Assembly (NCBI RefSeq): GCF_900170035.1
Contig: NZ_LT828541.1
Location: forward strand, 98,987-162,986
DNA length: 64,000 nucleotides
Origin: Desulfamplus magnetovallimortis
GTDB taxonomy: Bacteria > Desulfobacterota > Desulfobacteria > Desulfobacterales > Desulfobacteraceae
Direction of reading: 5' to 3'
Shown here: positions 1 through 9,217 of the stretch, piece after piece
Numbering within the stretch: the first letter of the stretch is position 1
How the letters are laid out: each line of letters opens with the position of its first letter
Notes under the pieces: model-generated
Database searches by the model: none
The model's input: the letters and a program-made list of their open reading frames with translations, nothing else
Told to the model about the DNA's origin: nothing
Translations under genes and position numbers: made by a program

Positions 1-54
1 CGCGAAAGGCTGGCGGAACGTAAATTATTAGAGAAGGGTGGCACCCATGATTAA
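1..54 (+). CDS. 3' end of an upstream gene, probably of the restriction locus (partial)
   Basis: An open frame enters the window at base 1 and runs 17 codons to a TAA at 52-54, ending in residues [17 protein letters not shown]. The last codons overlap the first codons of hsdR, which implies translational coupling. Its place directly before hsdR suggests HsdS, HsdM or an accessory gene of the type I restriction operon. The visible tail is too short to identify it. Confidence 0.5.
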   Translation, partial: RERLAERKLLEKGGTHD

Positions 55-3000
55 TTATACCAAACCCATCGCGGAATCGAAAAATTTTATCGTTCTGGAT
101 AATTACACCCAGGAGTGGCAGGTCTGTGAGACCTATCAAAGCGAGTATGCTTTAGAATCTGAATTTATTAAGGACCTGAAAAATCAGGGCTATGAATTTC
201 TGCCCGATCTGAATACGCCCGAGAAAATGCTGGCCAATGTTCGTGAACAGCTGCAAACCTTGAACAGGATGCAGTTTTCAGAGGGGGAGTGGATGCGCTT
301 TGTGGAGACCTATCTGGACCAGCCCAGCGATACCATCATCGATAAAACCCGTAAAATCCATGATGACTATATCCACGACTTTGTCTTTGATGACGGGCAT
401 ATCCAGAACATCTATCTGGTGGACAAGAAAAATATTACCCGCAACAAATGTCAAGTGATCAAGCAGTTTGAGCAAACCGGCAGCCACGCCAACCGCTATG
501 ATGTGACGGTGCTGATCAACGGGTTGCCGCTGGTGCAGATCGAGCTTAAAAAACGCGGTGTGGCCATTCGGGAAGCCTTTAATCAGGTACACCGCTACAG
601 CAAGGAGAGCTTTAACAGCGACCATTCCCTGTATAAATATCTGCAGCTGTTTGTGATCTCAAACGGAACGGACTGCCGGTATTTTGCCAATACAACGAAG
701 CGCAATAAAAACAGCTTTGATTTTACCATGAACTGGGCAAAGGCCGATAACAGTCTGATCAAAGATCTCAAAGATTTTACGGCCACCTTTTTCCAGAAAA
801 ACACCCTCTTGAATGTGCTGCTGCATTATTCGGTGTTTGATGTGAGTGATACCCTGCTGGTGATGCGCCCCTATCAGATTGCGGCAACCGAGCGCATTTT
901 GTGGAAGGTGAAAAGCTCCCATGAAGCAAAAAACTGGAGCAAGGCGGAAAGCGGCGGCTACATCTGGCACACCACGGGTTCCGGCAAAACCTTGACCAGC
1001 TTTAAATCGGCGCGTTTGGCCACGGAGCTTGCGTTTATCGATAAGGTGTTTTTTGTGGTCGATCGCAAGGATCTTGATTACCAGACCATGAAAGAATATC
1101 AGCGCTTTTCGCCGGACAGCGTTAACGGCTCCGACAGCACGGCCGGACTCAAACGTAATCTGGATAAAGATGACAATAAGATCATTGTGACCACCATCCA
1201 GAAGCTCAACAACCTGATGAAAGGTGAAAAAAACCTGACCATCTACACCAAGCAGGTGGTGTTTATTTTTGATGAATGCCACCGCAGCCAGTTTGGTGAG
1301 GCCCAGAAAAACCTGAAGAAAAAGTTCAGGAAGTTTTATCAGTTCGGCTTTACCGGCACGCCCATTTTTCCGCAAAACGCGCTGGGTGCAGAGACCACGG
1401 CCAGTGTGTTTGGCCGCGAGCTGCATTCGTATGTCATCACGGACGCCATTCGAGATGAAAAGGTGTTGAAGTTCAAGGTGGACTATAACGATGTTCGCCC
1501 GAAGTTTAAGGCGATTGAAAGCGAGCAGGATGAGAAAAAACTGAGTGCCGCGGAAAACAGACAGGCTCTGCTGCACCCTGACCGTATCCGGGAAGTCACC
1601 CAGTACATCCTGAATAACTTCCGGCAGAAAACCCACCGCCTGCAAGCCGGTGGCTTTCATAGACATGGGGGTTTTAATGGCATGTTTGCCGTGAGCAGTG
1701 TGGATGCGGCCAAGCTCTATTACGAGTCGTTCAAACAATTGCAAAAAGAGAGTGACAAACCACTGAAGGCAGCCACCATCTTCTCGTTTGCTGCCAATGA
1801 AGACCAGGATGCGGTGGGTGACATTCCGGACGAGAGTTTTGATGTGTCAGCCATGAACAGCAGCGCCAAGGAGTTTTTGAGCGGGGCCATTGCGGACTAC
1901 AATGCGCTGTTTAAAACCAATTTTGGCGTGGACAGTAACGGCTTTCAAAACTATTACCGAGATCTTGCCAAACGCGTGAAAAGCCAGGAAATCGACCTGC
2001 TGATTGTGGTGGGAATGTTTCTGACCGGCTTTGATGCCCCGACTCTGAATACCTTGTTTGTCGATAAAAACCTGCGCTACCACGGCCTGATGCAGGCTTA
2101 CTCACGCACCAACCGTATTTATGACGCCACCAAGACCTTTGGAAATATTGTCACCTTCCGTAATCTGGAGCAGGCGACCATTGATGCCATTACGCTCTTT
2201 GGCGATAAAAACACCAAAAATGTGGTATTGGAGAAAAGCTATAAAGAATACATGGAAGGCTTTACTGATGTAGTAACCGGTGAAGCAAGGCGAGGGTTTC
2301 TGGAGGTGCTAAGAGAATTACATCAGCGCTTCCCCAACCCGGATGAGATTGAAAAAGAATCGGATAAAAAAGCCTTTGCAAAATTGTTTGGTGAGTATTT
2401 GCGGGTGGAGAATGTGCTGCAAAACTACGATGAATTTGCCAGCCTGAAAGCCTTACAAAGCGTTGACATGACCGATTCGGAGGCAGTAGAGGCATTTAAA
2501 GCCCTGCATTATGTAACCGATCAAGATTTGCAGGCCATGCAGGAGATTGAGATGCCTGCTGAACGCAACATTCAGGATTATCGCTCTACCTATAACGACA
2601 TCCGCGATTGGCTGCGCCAAAAAAAAGCAGGTGCAGAAAAAGCCGAGTCAAAAATCGATTGGGATGATGTGGTATTTGAAGTGGATCTGCTTAAATCGCA
2701 AGAGATCAACCTTGACTACATTCTGGAGCTGATTTTTGAGCACCACAAGAAGACCAGAAGCAAAACCAAGCTGGTTGACGAGGTGCGCCGGGTGATTCGC
2801 GCCAGCCTCGGTAACCGCGCAAAAGAGAGTCTGCTGGTTGATTTTATTAACCAGACCGACCTTGATCAGATTGGTGATAAGGCCAGTGTGATTGATGCCT
2901 TTTTTACCTTTGCCCAGGCGGAGCAAAAACGAGAAGCAGAAGAATTAATTGGCTCTGAAGGTTTGAATGAGGAAGCAGCAAAGCGCTATATCGTCACCTC

Positions 3001-3160
3001 GTTAAAGCGGGAGTTTGCCAGTGACAATGGCACAGAGCTCAATGCCATCCTGCCTAAGATGAGCCCGTTAAACCCGCAATATCTTCCGAAAAAACAGAGC
3101 GTGTTTCAGAAAATAGCGGCGTTTGTCGAAAAGTTCAAAGGTGTGGGTGGGCAGGTTTAG
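47..3160 (+). CDS. hsdR: Type I restriction enzyme endonuclease/translocase subunit HsdR
   Basis: The motor and nuclease subunit of a type I restriction-modification complex; it translocates DNA with ATP and cuts unmodified DNA. The N-terminal nuclease domain shows the PD-(D/E)xK signature around residue 165 (QIELKKR). The SF2 helicase part has Walker A TTGSGKT near residue 310, the DECH box near 408 and the FTGTP motif shortly after. A GTG at 38 is in frame, but GAGAAGG lies almost on top of it, so I place the start at the ATG at 47, giving about 1037 aa, the usual length for the family. It overlaps the end of the preceding frame. Third codon positions are clearly GC-richer than in the rest of the window, which suggests horizontal acquisition. 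HsdM and HsdS must lie upstream of the window. The family call is secure. Confidence 0.96.
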   Translation: MINYTKPIAESKNFIVLDNYTQEWQVCETYQSEYALESEFIKDLKNQGYEFLPDLNTPEKMLANVREQLQTLNRMQFSEGEWMRFVETYLDQPSDTIIDKTRKIHDDYIHDFVFDDGHIQNIYLVDKKNITRNKCQVIKQFEQTGSHANRYDVTVLINGLPLVQIELKKRGVAIREAFNQVHRYSKESFNSDHSLYKYLQLFVISNGTDCRYFANTTKRNKNSFDFTMNWAKADNSLIKDLKDFTATFFQKNTLLNVLLHYSVFDVSDTLLVMRPYQIAATERILWKVKSSHEAKNWSKAESGGYIWHTTGSGKTLTSFKSARLATELAFIDKVFFVVDRKDLDYQTMKEYQRFSPDSVNGSDSTAGLKRNLDKDDNKIIVTTIQKLNNLMKGEKNLTIYTKQVVFIFDECHRSQFGEAQKNLKKKFRKFYQFGFTGTPIFPQNALGAETTASVFGRELHSYVITDAIRDEKVLKFKVDYNDVRPKFKAIESEQDEKKLSAAENRQALLHPDRIREVTQYILNNFRQKTHRLQAGGFHRHGGFNGMFAVSSVDAAKLYYESFKQLQKESDKPLKAATIFSFAANEDQDAVGDIPDESFDVSAMNSSAKEFLSGAIADYNALFKTNFGVDSNGFQNYYRDLAKRVKSQEIDLLIVVGMFLTGFDAPTLNTLFVDKNLRYHGLMQAYSRTNRIYDATKTFGNIVTFRNLEQATIDAITLFGDKNTKNVVLEKSYKEYMEGFTDVVTGEARRGFLEVLRELHQRFPNPDEIEKESDKKAFAKLFGEYLRVENVLQNYDEFASLKALQSVDMTDSEAVEAFKALHYVTDQDLQAMQEIEMPAERNIQDYRSTYNDIRDWLRQKKAGAEKAESKIDWDDVVFEVDLLKSQEINLDYILELIFEHHKKTRSKTKLVDEVRRVIRASLGNRAKESLLVDFINQTDLDQIGDKASVIDAFFTFAQAEQKREAEELIGSEGLNEEAAKRYIVTSLKREFASDNGTELNAILPKMSPLNPQYLPKKQSVFQKIAAFVEKFKGVGGQV

Positions 3161-3204
3161 GCGTAGCCATTGGATCAATCGGACAGCTAACAAAACGGCG
3201 GTTT

Positions 3205-3256
3205 TTAACTGTCACCCCCCGAGTATAAAAGTTTGTATCTATTTCCACGGTAAAGT
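3205..3256 (+). repeat. Remnant of palindromic repeat family 2 (GTTTACCGT-type)
   Basis: The stretch CACCCCCCGAGTATAAAAG followed by TTCCACGGTAAA matches in reverse the repeats at 18150, 46541, 52345, 57383 and 60757. Only part of one unit survives here. Confidence 0.5.
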
Positions 3257-3561
3257 GCAAATCATTCTGGATCAGATCTGGATTGTTGATAAACTCAAAA
3301 TCGACATCTTATTGCTTTTTCAGAAGTTATTGCAGTTGTCTGAACCAGGATAACCAGGATGGATAGGATGCTCAGGATAGATAATCCTGCCTTATCTTGT
3401 TAATCTTGGGAATCCTGATTCAGACAGTGTTGACAAGGCTTACAAGATCATAGGTGTCGACTTTGAGGATAAAGAGAGACTTGAAAAGAAATTCGATACA
3501 ATTATCAAAAAAAGCTCAATCAGGTGTTATTGAAATTTTACAGGAAATCTTCTCTCTCTGA
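3255..3561 (+). pseudogene. Decayed coding remnant interrupted by a 174-bp element
   Basis: Removing the element at 3294-3467 together with one copy of the flanking GATAAA joins two coding-like stretches in one frame. The left part reads VQIILDQIWIVDK and the right part continues ERLEKKFDTIIKK. A single-base shift in a run of seven A near 3507 is then needed to continue with AQSGVIEILQEIFSL and a TGA at 3559. The 5' end is missing. I cannot name the protein. The reconstruction supports the idea that the repeat jumped into an existing sequence. Confidence 0.35.
3294..3467 (+). mobile_element. 174-bp MITE-like element (copy A)
   Basis: A non-coding element bounded by CTCAAAATCGACA and TGTCGACTTTGAG, which are inverted repeats. 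It has an inner palindrome running from GTCTGAACCAGGAT to ATCCTGATTCAGAC. The 6-bp GATAAA directly flanks both ends (3288-3293 and 3468-3473), as expected of a target duplication. It is nearly identical to the copies at 15655 and 22963. Confidence 0.88.
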
Positions 3562-3703
3562 AACTTTTAGTTGGACGAGTCCAGATTGAATAGCTGACTG
3601 GGTAACTCTGGATGCAACATATATTAAGAAATTATCTGGCTAAATCCTGAAGCGCTGGCGGAGACTTCAGCTTTGGACTTTTTTAAAAAAAATCAAAGAA
3701 TGA

Positions 3704-3732
3704 TTGACAACATCTCTGTGACTATGTATAGA
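3704..3732 (+). promoter_or_regulatory. Sigma-70 type promoter of the aroF/G leader
   Basis: TTGACA at 3704-3709 and TATAGA at 3727-3732 are separated by exactly 17 bases. Transcription would begin near 3739 and produce a leader of about 265 nt before the DAHP synthase start codon, covering the leader peptide and terminator described below. The -35 box is perfect and the -10 box matches four of six consensus bases. Confidence 0.65.
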
Positions 3733-3793
3733 AACAGAACTTGATATTAAAAAGAAACTGAACAGCAAATACCAAAAGGATTTTTCACCCAAC

Positions 3794-3868
3794 ATGAATT
3801 TTGATTTTACAGGCATCTACTATTATTTTAGCACCTACTTTTATAGGAGCCTGCCTGTGCTGTTCTGA
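3794..3868 (+). CDS. Tyr/Phe-rich leader peptide of an attenuator (24 aa)
   Basis: A short frame ATG...TGA of 24 codons contains five Tyr and five Phe, including the run Tyr-Tyr-Tyr-Phe at codons 9-12 and Tyr-Phe-Tyr at 15-17. It lies between a good promoter and a rho-independent terminator in front of the enzyme that commits carbon to Phe, Tyr and Trp. This is the layout of classical amino-acid leader peptides such as that of pheA. An AAAGGA lies upstream at 3776-3781, a longer spacing than ideal. The role is inferred from composition and position. Confidence 0.7.
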   Translation: MNFDFTGIYYYFSTYFYRSLPVLF

Positions 3869-3932
3869 TTTCCACCATTACCACCAACAAAGAAAAGAGC
3901 CGCAGGCAAAAACCTGCGGCTTTTTCTGTTTT
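3809..3932 (+). promoter_or_regulatory. Predicted transcription attenuator with alternative hairpins
   Basis: Four segments can be paired. Segment 1 (ACAGGC, 3809-3814) lies inside the leader peptide codons and is complementary to segment 2 (GCCTGT, 3853-3858). Segment 2 also reads GCCTGC (3849-3854), complementary to GCAGGC (3902-3907) in segment 3, the 5' arm of the terminator. A ribosome stalled on the Tyr/Phe codons would cover segment 1 and free segment 2 to block the terminator. A ribosome reaching the stop codon would cover segment 2 and let the terminator form. Confidence 0.6.
3898..3932 (+). terminator. Rho-independent terminator (attenuator) before DAHP synthase
   Basis: AGCCGCAGG (3898-3906) pairs perfectly with CCTGCGGCT (3913-3921) around a six-base loop and is followed by TTTTCTGTTTT. 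It stands between the leader peptide and the DAHP synthase start, so read-through is needed to express the enzyme. Confidence 0.85.
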
Positions 3933-4003
3933 AAGGCGGCGGGAAACCCAACAAAAAAAGTATAAAATTCTGCGGTTTAAAAACCAAACAAGGAGAACAC
4001 AAG

Positions 4004-5053
4004 ATGAAACAGACCTATGATATTAATGTTGAAGCTTTTTTGCCCCTGACCGCCCCTGATGAATTCAAGAAACTGCTTCCAATCCCACCTGAATCTGAGG
4101 ATGCCGTTATAAATGGCCGCGAAGAGATCAAAAAGATTCTAACAGGTGAAGACAATCGCCTGATGATCATAACAGGCCCTTGCTCAATTCATGATGAGAA
4201 GGCAGCCCTTGAATATGCAGAAAAACTTTGCGTATTGCGTGAAAAAGTTAAAGACACTTTTGATGTTGTCATGCGGGTATATTTTGAGAAACCCAGAACA
4301 ACTATAGGATGGAAAGGACTTATAAACGACCCCTACATGGATGACAGCAGGGATGTTATGGAGGGGCTAAGACGGGCAAGAAAGCTTCTCATAGATATAA
4401 CATCCATGGGAATGCCCACTGCAACTGAACTTCTTGATCCCATTATCCCCCAGTTCATAGCAGGACTTGTCTGCTGGGCAGCAATTGGCGCAAGAACCAC
4501 GGAATCCCAGACACACAGGGAGATGTCAAGCGGTCTTTCCATGCCCGTGGGTTTCAAGAACTGCACTGACGGCGCACTGAACACTGCCATCAACTCCATG
4601 ATTGCAGCAAAATCCCCCCAGAGTTTTCTCGGAATTGACCAGCATGGCAAGGCTTGTATTGTTAAAACCAAGGGCAATCCATATGCACATATTGTACTCA
4701 GAGGTGGTAAGCGTCCCAACTACGATTCAGTCAGTATCAGGGAAGCTGTTGAGACTCTCAAAAAGCAAGAGCTTTCCCAGGCAATTATTGTTGACTGCTC
4801 CCATGCCAATTCAGGCAAAAAATTTGCAGGACAGGCCATTGTATGGAATGATGTCATCAATCAATGTATTAACGGCAATAGTGCAATAAAGGGCATGATG
4901 CTTGAAAGTAACCTTTGCGAAGGCAACCAGAGCATGTCATGCGGGCCTGAAAATCTTGAATATGGTGTATCAGTAACAGATGAGTGTATCTCCTGGGAAA
5001 CAACCGAAGAACTTATTCTTTCAGGACATGAAAAACTTTCCGGCAAAATATAA
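4004..5053 (+). CDS. aroG: 3-deoxy-7-phosphoheptulonate (DAHP) synthase, class I AroF/G/H type
   Basis: Condenses phosphoenolpyruvate with erythrose 4-phosphate to DAHP, the first step of the shikimate pathway, in the cytoplasm. The 349-aa length and landmarks are those of the E. coli AroFGH family: ITGPCSIHD near residue 53, the PRTTIGWKG substrate loop near 96, and the metal-binding DCSHANSGKK segment near residue 265. The start is preceded by AAGGAG. The gene stands alone, without other shikimate genes nearby, behind an attenuator-like leader with a Tyr/Phe-rich peptide. This suggests control by charged tRNA-Tyr and/or tRNA-Phe. Which effector inhibits the enzyme itself cannot be read here, so the symbol aroG is used in the generic sense and aroF is equally possible. 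Confidence 0.95.
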   Translation: MKQTYDINVEAFLPLTAPDEFKKLLPIPPESEDAVINGREEIKKILTGEDNRLMIITGPCSIHDEKAALEYAEKLCVLREKVKDTFDVVMRVYFEKPRTTIGWKGLINDPYMDDSRDVMEGLRRARKLLIDITSMGMPTATELLDPIIPQFIAGLVCWAAIGARTTESQTHREMSSGLSMPVGFKNCTDGALNTAINSMIAAKSPQSFLGIDQHGKACIVKTKGNPYAHIVLRGGKRPNYDSVSIREAVETLKKQELSQAIIVDCSHANSGKKFAGQAIVWNDVINQCINGNSAIKGMMLESNLCEGNQSMSCGPENLEYGVSVTDECISWETTEELILSGHEKLSGKI

Positions 5054-5143
5054 TAAACCCTAATGATAGCGAGGATATCACAGCTTGTGATTTTGCCATT
5101 ACATCTTACAGGTATAAACCCTCATGATAGCGAGGATATCACA
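5053..5143 (+). repeat. Two direct copies of a 30-bp palindromic unit
   Basis: ATAAACCCTAATGATAGCG at 5053 recurs as ATAAACCCTCATGATAGCG at 5114, each followed by AGGATATCACA, with a 61-bp period. The reverse complement of the hairpin at 7947-7973 has the same pattern (AAACCCTCATGATTGTGAGG), so these are degenerate members of a dispersed hairpin family rather than an operator specific to mntP. Confidence 0.6.
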
Positions 5144-5219
5144 ACAATGCATGAAAAAGCATTCTCAAATAACAATGAATCTTCGGATAAATAGAGACTC
5201 TCGCCGGAGATTCAAATAA

Positions 5220-5789
5220 ATGCATATAGCAACAATTTTATTCATTGCCACAGCACTTGCAATGGATGCATTTGCTGTGGCAATAACAGCAGGCTTTCAG
5301 ATACGGGATCTCAATTTCCGTCACATTTTCAGGCTATCCTGGCACTTTGGCCTTTTTCAGGCCATAATGCCTGTTATCGGCTGGTACTCCGGTCGTGCAG
5401 TTGTGACCCTAATTGAGCAATATGATCACTGGATTGCCTTTGGGCTTCTTTTCTGGATTGGATTTGGAATGATAAAGGGAGCCTTTGACACAGATGAAGA
5501 TAAAAAATGGATTGATCCAACCCGTGGAAGACGTCTTGTTATGCTCTCAATTGCCACAAGCATTGACGCACTTGCTGTTGGCTTCAGCCTCGCTGCCCTC
5601 AAAGTTTCAATTATTCTCCCTGTAATCATGATCGGTATTACAGCCTTGGCTTTTACATGCATCGGCCTTTTTATCGGCAACCGTTTCAGCACATCTGCTA
5701 CTGCCGGAAACAGGGCTGAACTCATCGGTGGAATTGTTCTAATTGCCATTGGAATCAAAATCCTATTCGAGCATAAGGTTTTCTCTTGA
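5220..5789 (+). CDS. mntP: MntP-family manganese efflux pump
   Basis: An integral inner-membrane protein of 189 aa with about six hydrophobic segments. The two conserved acidic half-site motifs of the family are visible as [10 protein letters not shown] (residues 13-22) and [10 protein letters not shown] (near 116-125). The family exports Mn(II) and protects against manganese toxicity. CGGAGA lies 9 bases before the ATG. A yybP-ykoY riboswitch, often found before this gene, is not recognisable upstream; the interval holds repeat units instead. The methyltransferase gene follows after 36 bp and may be cotranscribed. Confidence 0.9.
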   Translation: MHIATILFIATALAMDAFAVAITAGFQIRDLNFRHIFRLSWHFGLFQAIMPVIGWYSGRAVVTLIEQYDHWIAFGLLFWIGFGMIKGAFDTDEDKKWIDPTRGRRLVMLSIATSIDALAVGFSLAALKVSIILPVIMIGITALAFTCIGLFIGNRFSTSATAGNRAELIGGIVLIAIGIKILFEHKVFS

Positions 5790-5825
5790 AACTTCCCATG
5801 ATTTCAGCATAGAATACATCTCATT

Positions 5826-6614
5826 ATGGGATATGTATTTGACTTCAATGATTCTAAAAACTATGAACTTCGCTTCCTGAATCCAAGGAATGTCCATGCC
5901 TTTGATCTTCAAATGGGGCTTATGCTGAAAATGCTCGCCCCAGAACCGGGCAGGTCAATTCTGGATATAGGTTGTGGTACAGGCAGAACCCTTGAGCCAC
6001 TTATTGGGCATGATCTTCTTCTCACCGGAATTGATCCGTCTCCATATATGCTTGACATTGCAAGGGAAAAACTTGGCGACAGGGCAGATATCCACAGAGC
6101 TTTTGCAGAGCAGCTTCCATTTGAAGACAACACTTTTCATTACTCCTTTTTTTTCACAAGCCTTGAATTTACAGAGATGCCTGCCAAAGCAATTGAAGAG
6201 GCATGCAGGGTAACAAAAGACAGAGTATTTATTGGTGCTCTTAATAAATATGCACCTCTGAATATACTGCGGAAACTCAAAAGCATATTTATTAAAAAAC
6301 CCCTCTACCAGGCACGCTTTTTCAGCATCCTTGAGCTTCGCCAGATAAGCTTTGACATTCTTGGAGATGTGCCAATTCAATGGAAGACCACTCTTCAGTT
6401 TCCATTTAACAGAAGCCGGATATGCAGATGGATTGAAACACTTTCTCTTGTTGAAAAATCCCCATTTGGTACTGTCATAGGTATGACCATCACCCCTGTA
6501 CCAAGGTTTACCACCCGTCCACTCTCCCTGAAAATCAAAGAAAAAGGGTTATATAATCCTGTGAGCGGCTTTGCCATGAACAAACAGAATGCCCATGAAA
6601 ACCGCATACAATGA
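5826..6614 (+). CDS. Class I SAM-dependent methyltransferase
   Basis: A cytoplasmic protein of 262 aa. Motif I is ILDIGCGTGRTLE at about residues 40-52, followed by an acidic motif II in GIDPSPYML and a Methyltransf_11-like core. The C-terminal third is basic and less conserved. No residues point to a particular substrate. It lies between mntP and the AmrS gene, with 50 bp to the latter, so the three may form one transcription unit. The fold is confident; the substrate is unknown. Confidence 0.85.
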   Translation: MGYVFDFNDSKNYELRFLNPRNVHAFDLQMGLMLKMLAPEPGRSILDIGCGTGRTLEPLIGHDLLLTGIDPSPYMLDIAREKLGDRADIHRAFAEQLPFEDNTFHYSFFFTSLEFTEMPAKAIEEACRVTKDRVFIGALNKYAPLNILRKLKSIFIKKPLYQARFFSILELRQISFDILGDVPIQWKTTLQFPFNRSRICRWIETLSLVEKSPFGTVIGMTITPVPRFTTRPLSLKIKEKGLYNPVSGFAMNKQNAHENRIQ

Positions 6615-6664
6615 AAAAAACAGACTGACTCCATGCAAAACATTTAAAATAAAACGAATTTACC

Positions 6665-7756
6665 ATGAAAACACTGCTGTTTAAAAAACTTGAAAAAAAC
6701 CGTGTAAGATGCGGAATGTGCAATCATTTCTGCACCATTGCCAACAATCGAATAGGACTTTGTGGAGTACGTGAAAACAGAGAAGGAGAGCTTTACTCAC
6801 TTGTCTATCCCAAAATTATTGCAAGGGCAGTTGACCCTGTGGAGAAAAAACCACTGTTTCATCTTCTGCCTGGCTCCACATCATTTTCCATTGCCACAGC
6901 AGGCTGTAACTTCCAATGCACCTTTTGCCAAAATAGCGGAATTTCACAAATTCCCCAAAATCCGCCCAATTCTGAAAGTACATCTCATTTTATTCCATCC
7001 TTCAATCCTGTTTTTGAAGTCACTCCACCCAAAAGAGAAATTCCGGGTGTTGATATCTCACCCAAAACACTTGTTGATCAGGCAAAAAAAGCAGGATGTG
7101 CTTCCATTTCATACACATACACAGAACCCACAATATATTTTGAACTGGCATATGAAACCGCAAAAATTGCCCGTTCACAAGGCCTGTTAAACATTTTTGT
7201 CACCAACGGATTTATGTCACAGGAAGCACTCAGGATTGCGGCACCTTTTCTGGATGCTGCCAATGTTGATCTGAAGGCATTTACCGATGATTTCTACAGA
7301 AGATGGTGCAATGCACGCATTGAGCCTGTAAAAGAAAACCTTATTCTAATGAAATCACTTGACATACTTGTGGAGGTTACAACACTTCTGATACCAGGGC
7401 TTAACGATGACCCTGAAGAGATAAAGGCCATGGCAAAGTTTATAGCAAATGAGCTTGGGGTGGATACCCCCTGGCACATAAGCAGATTTCATCCTGACTA
7501 TCAGATGAGAGACAGAGGTTCAACTCCTGTCAATACCCTTATAATGGCATATGAAACCGGTAAGAATCAGGGCTTAAGATATGTCTATACAGGCAATGCC
7601 CCAGGTCTTGACTCGGAAAATACATTTTGTCATCTCTGTGGAGCAATGCTTATAAGACGACACGGCTATGCCACTCAGAACTTTGTCACAGACAGTGGCG
7701 CCTGCCCATCATGTAATACAAAAGTTTATGGCATATTTCAAACAACACCTGCATAA
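6665..7756 (+). CDS. amrS: AmmeMemoRadiSam system radical SAM enzyme AmrS
   Basis: A radical SAM protein of 363 aa. The radical SAM cluster motif is CNFQCTFCQN (CxxxCxxC) near residue 83. It is preceded by an N-terminal four-cysteine knot (CGMCNHFCTI...CGV) and followed by a C-terminal CxxC...CxxC zinc-binding tail (CHLCG...CPSCN). This arrangement is typical of the AmmeMemoRadiSam family, related to pyruvate formate-lyase activating enzymes. The usual partners AMMECR1 and Memo are not in the window. The biochemical role of the system is not settled. Confidence 0.92.
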   Translation: MKTLLFKKLEKNRVRCGMCNHFCTIANNRIGLCGVRENREGELYSLVYPKIIARAVDPVEKKPLFHLLPGSTSFSIATAGCNFQCTFCQNSGISQIPQNPPNSESTSHFIPSFNPVFEVTPPKREIPGVDISPKTLVDQAKKAGCASISYTYTEPTIYFELAYETAKIARSQGLLNIFVTNGFMSQEALRIAAPFLDAANVDLKAFTDDFYRRWCNARIEPVKENLILMKSLDILVEVTTLLIPGLNDDPEEIKAMAKFIANELGVDTPWHISRFHPDYQMRDRGSTPVNTLIMAYETGKNQGLRYVYTGNAPGLDSENTFCHLCGAMLIRRHGYATQNFVTDSGACPSCNTKVYGIFQTTPA

Positions 7757-7946
7757 TTTATTGTGTCTCAAATCCGTTGCCCTGACAAAGAAAATATTGT
7801 CCAGACAAGCATCTTTGAACTTAGCAGCCCTTCGGGCGGGCTTTTCCATAACCACTTGCTTTTGCAGGATAAAAATGAAAATACCTATACTATTGAATTA
7901 GAAAATCTCCATCACATACTGACATATAATGATTTTCATGCATAGT

Positions 7947-7973
7947 TGTAAATCCCTCACAATCATGAGGGTT
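7947..7973 (+). terminator. Terminator-like hairpin after amrS
   Basis: AAATCCCTCA pairs with TGAGGGTTT around CAATCA, followed by AATAAAAAAG rather than a T-run on the plus strand. Read on the minus strand a T-rich tail follows the stem. It belongs to the same small hairpin family as the units at 5053-5143. Confidence 0.45.
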
Positions 7974-7996
7974 TAATAAAAAAGTCCCCCTTTTTC

Positions 7997-8154
7997 GGCA
8001 TCTTTCATTTATCGGTTTACACTTTTCTGAACCATGATTTTCATGATTAAGGGATTTTCTTGATTATTCATCATGTTAATCCTTAAATCCTTTAATCATG
8101 GTTCAAAATTTTCCGAAAAGTGTAAACTACTTTTGAGCTGATATGAAGGATGCC
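7997..8154 (+). mobile_element. 158-bp MITE-like element of the GGCATC family
   Basis: It starts GGCATCTTTCAT and ends ATGAAGGATGCC and is largely self-complementary: the GTTTACACTTTT arm pairs with AAAAGTGTAAAC, and AACCATGATT with AATCATGGTT. The 8-bp CCTTTTTC immediately precedes (7989-7996) and follows (8155-8162) the element, as a target duplication would. It has no coding capacity. The same family forms the three-deep nest at 32353-32817. Confidence 0.87.
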
Positions 8155-8270
8155 CCTTTTTCTAAGGCTATTAAGGACTTTCATGCTTCGTTGTGGCAGA
8201 TGGCTCACATGGCCGTTATAGCCATCCACAGGTTTGTAACATTACCCAAAATTCAAGGAATAACAACCAG

Positions 8271-9143
8271 ATGTCATTCAGCACATTCAGCAAAAGAGTT
8301 ACGCTATATGGAAAAATGATTAAATTCTCACACACAATCTTTGCTCTGCCATTTGCCCTTTCTGCTGTTGTCATGGCTTGGCGGGATCATGAACCCAAAG
8401 CAGGAGACTTGATGTGGATTCTTGTGGCCATGGTGGCAGCGCGTTCTGCTGCAATGGGTTTTAACAGAATTGTTGATGCTGATATTGATGCCATAAATCC
8501 CAGAACTGCAATAAGAGAGATCCCTTCTGGCCTTCTGAACATAAAGGATGCAAGGCTCTTTGTTGCGGCCTCATCAATTCTTTTTATCTTTGCAGCAGCC
8601 ATGCTGGGAAAACTATGTTTCATCCTCTCGTTTCCTGTGCTATTTATTTTGCTTTTTTACTCTATAACCAAACGTTTTACCCAATATTGCCATCTCTACC
8701 TTGGATTTGCCATATCCCTTGCTCCTGCAGGTGCATGGATTGCCATAACAAGTACAATATCCTGGAGTATAATTTTCCTGACACTTGCCCTTATGACATA
8801 TATTGCAGGATTTGATATTCTCTATGCCTGCCAGGACATTGATTTTGATACAAATCAGGGGCTTTTCTCAATGCCCTCACGCCTTGGAGCAACAAGGGCA
8901 ATGATCATATCATCACTTCTTCATCTTATGACATTTATATTTCTTGTGATCATGCACTTTACCTTTGGAATGCATTCGGTGTTTCTCATTTTTCTTGTAA
9001 TTATAGGCATTCTGCTTGTTGCAGAACACCGCATTGTAAAACCCGACGACCTTTACCACATTGACATTGCCTTTTTCAACATAAACAGTCTTGTATCTAT
9101 TCTGCTTTTTGCAGGAGTAGTTGTTGAAGCCATTGCAAGATAA
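8271..9143 (+). CDS. mqnP: UbiA-family prenyltransferase, probably MqnP of futalosine menaquinone synthesis
   Basis: An inner-membrane protein of 290 aa with about eight hydrophobic segments. Both aspartate-rich motifs of the UbiA family are present: NRIVDADID followed by NPRTAIREIPSG, and DILYACQDIDFD. These bind Mg-prenyl diphosphate. An open frame reaches up to 8193, but the ATG at 8271 with upstream AAGGA is the likelier start and gives a normal-length protein. A UbiX-type gene follows 74 bp downstream. In anaerobic deltaproteobacteria this pair typically belongs to the late futalosine pathway to menaquinone rather than to ubiquinone synthesis. The substrate is inferred from this context. 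Confidence 0.88.
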   Translation: MSFSTFSKRVTLYGKMIKFSHTIFALPFALSAVVMAWRDHEPKAGDLMWILVAMVAARSAAMGFNRIVDADIDAINPRTAIREIPSGLLNIKDARLFVAASSILFIFAAAMLGKLCFILSFPVLFILLFYSITKRFTQYCHLYLGFAISLAPAGAWIAITSTISWSIIFLTLALMTYIAGFDILYACQDIDFDTNQGLFSMPSRLGATRAMIISSLLHLMTFIFLVIMHFTFGMHSVFLIFLVIIGILLVAEHRIVKPDDLYHIDIAFFNINSLVSILLFAGVVVEAIAR

Positions 9144-9217
9144 CTCCTTTTGCATTAAGAAATGATCACGAAACAGTAGCACCTTTCACCAAATGAACAA
9201 AAATAAAAGTGTAAACC

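Noticed and set aside
659-1744. Long minus-strand frame inside hsdR
   Set aside because: It is the shadow of a GC-rich coding frame; the plus strand has clear helicase motifs in the same place.
5053-5219. Manganese riboswitch or operator before mntP
   Set aside because: The paired 30-bp units match a dispersed hairpin also found at 7947, and no yybP-ykoY features are visible.
7763-7945. 60-aa open frame after amrS
   Set aside because: It begins with GTG without a ribosome site, resembles no family I know, and has no partner; random occurrence is likely.
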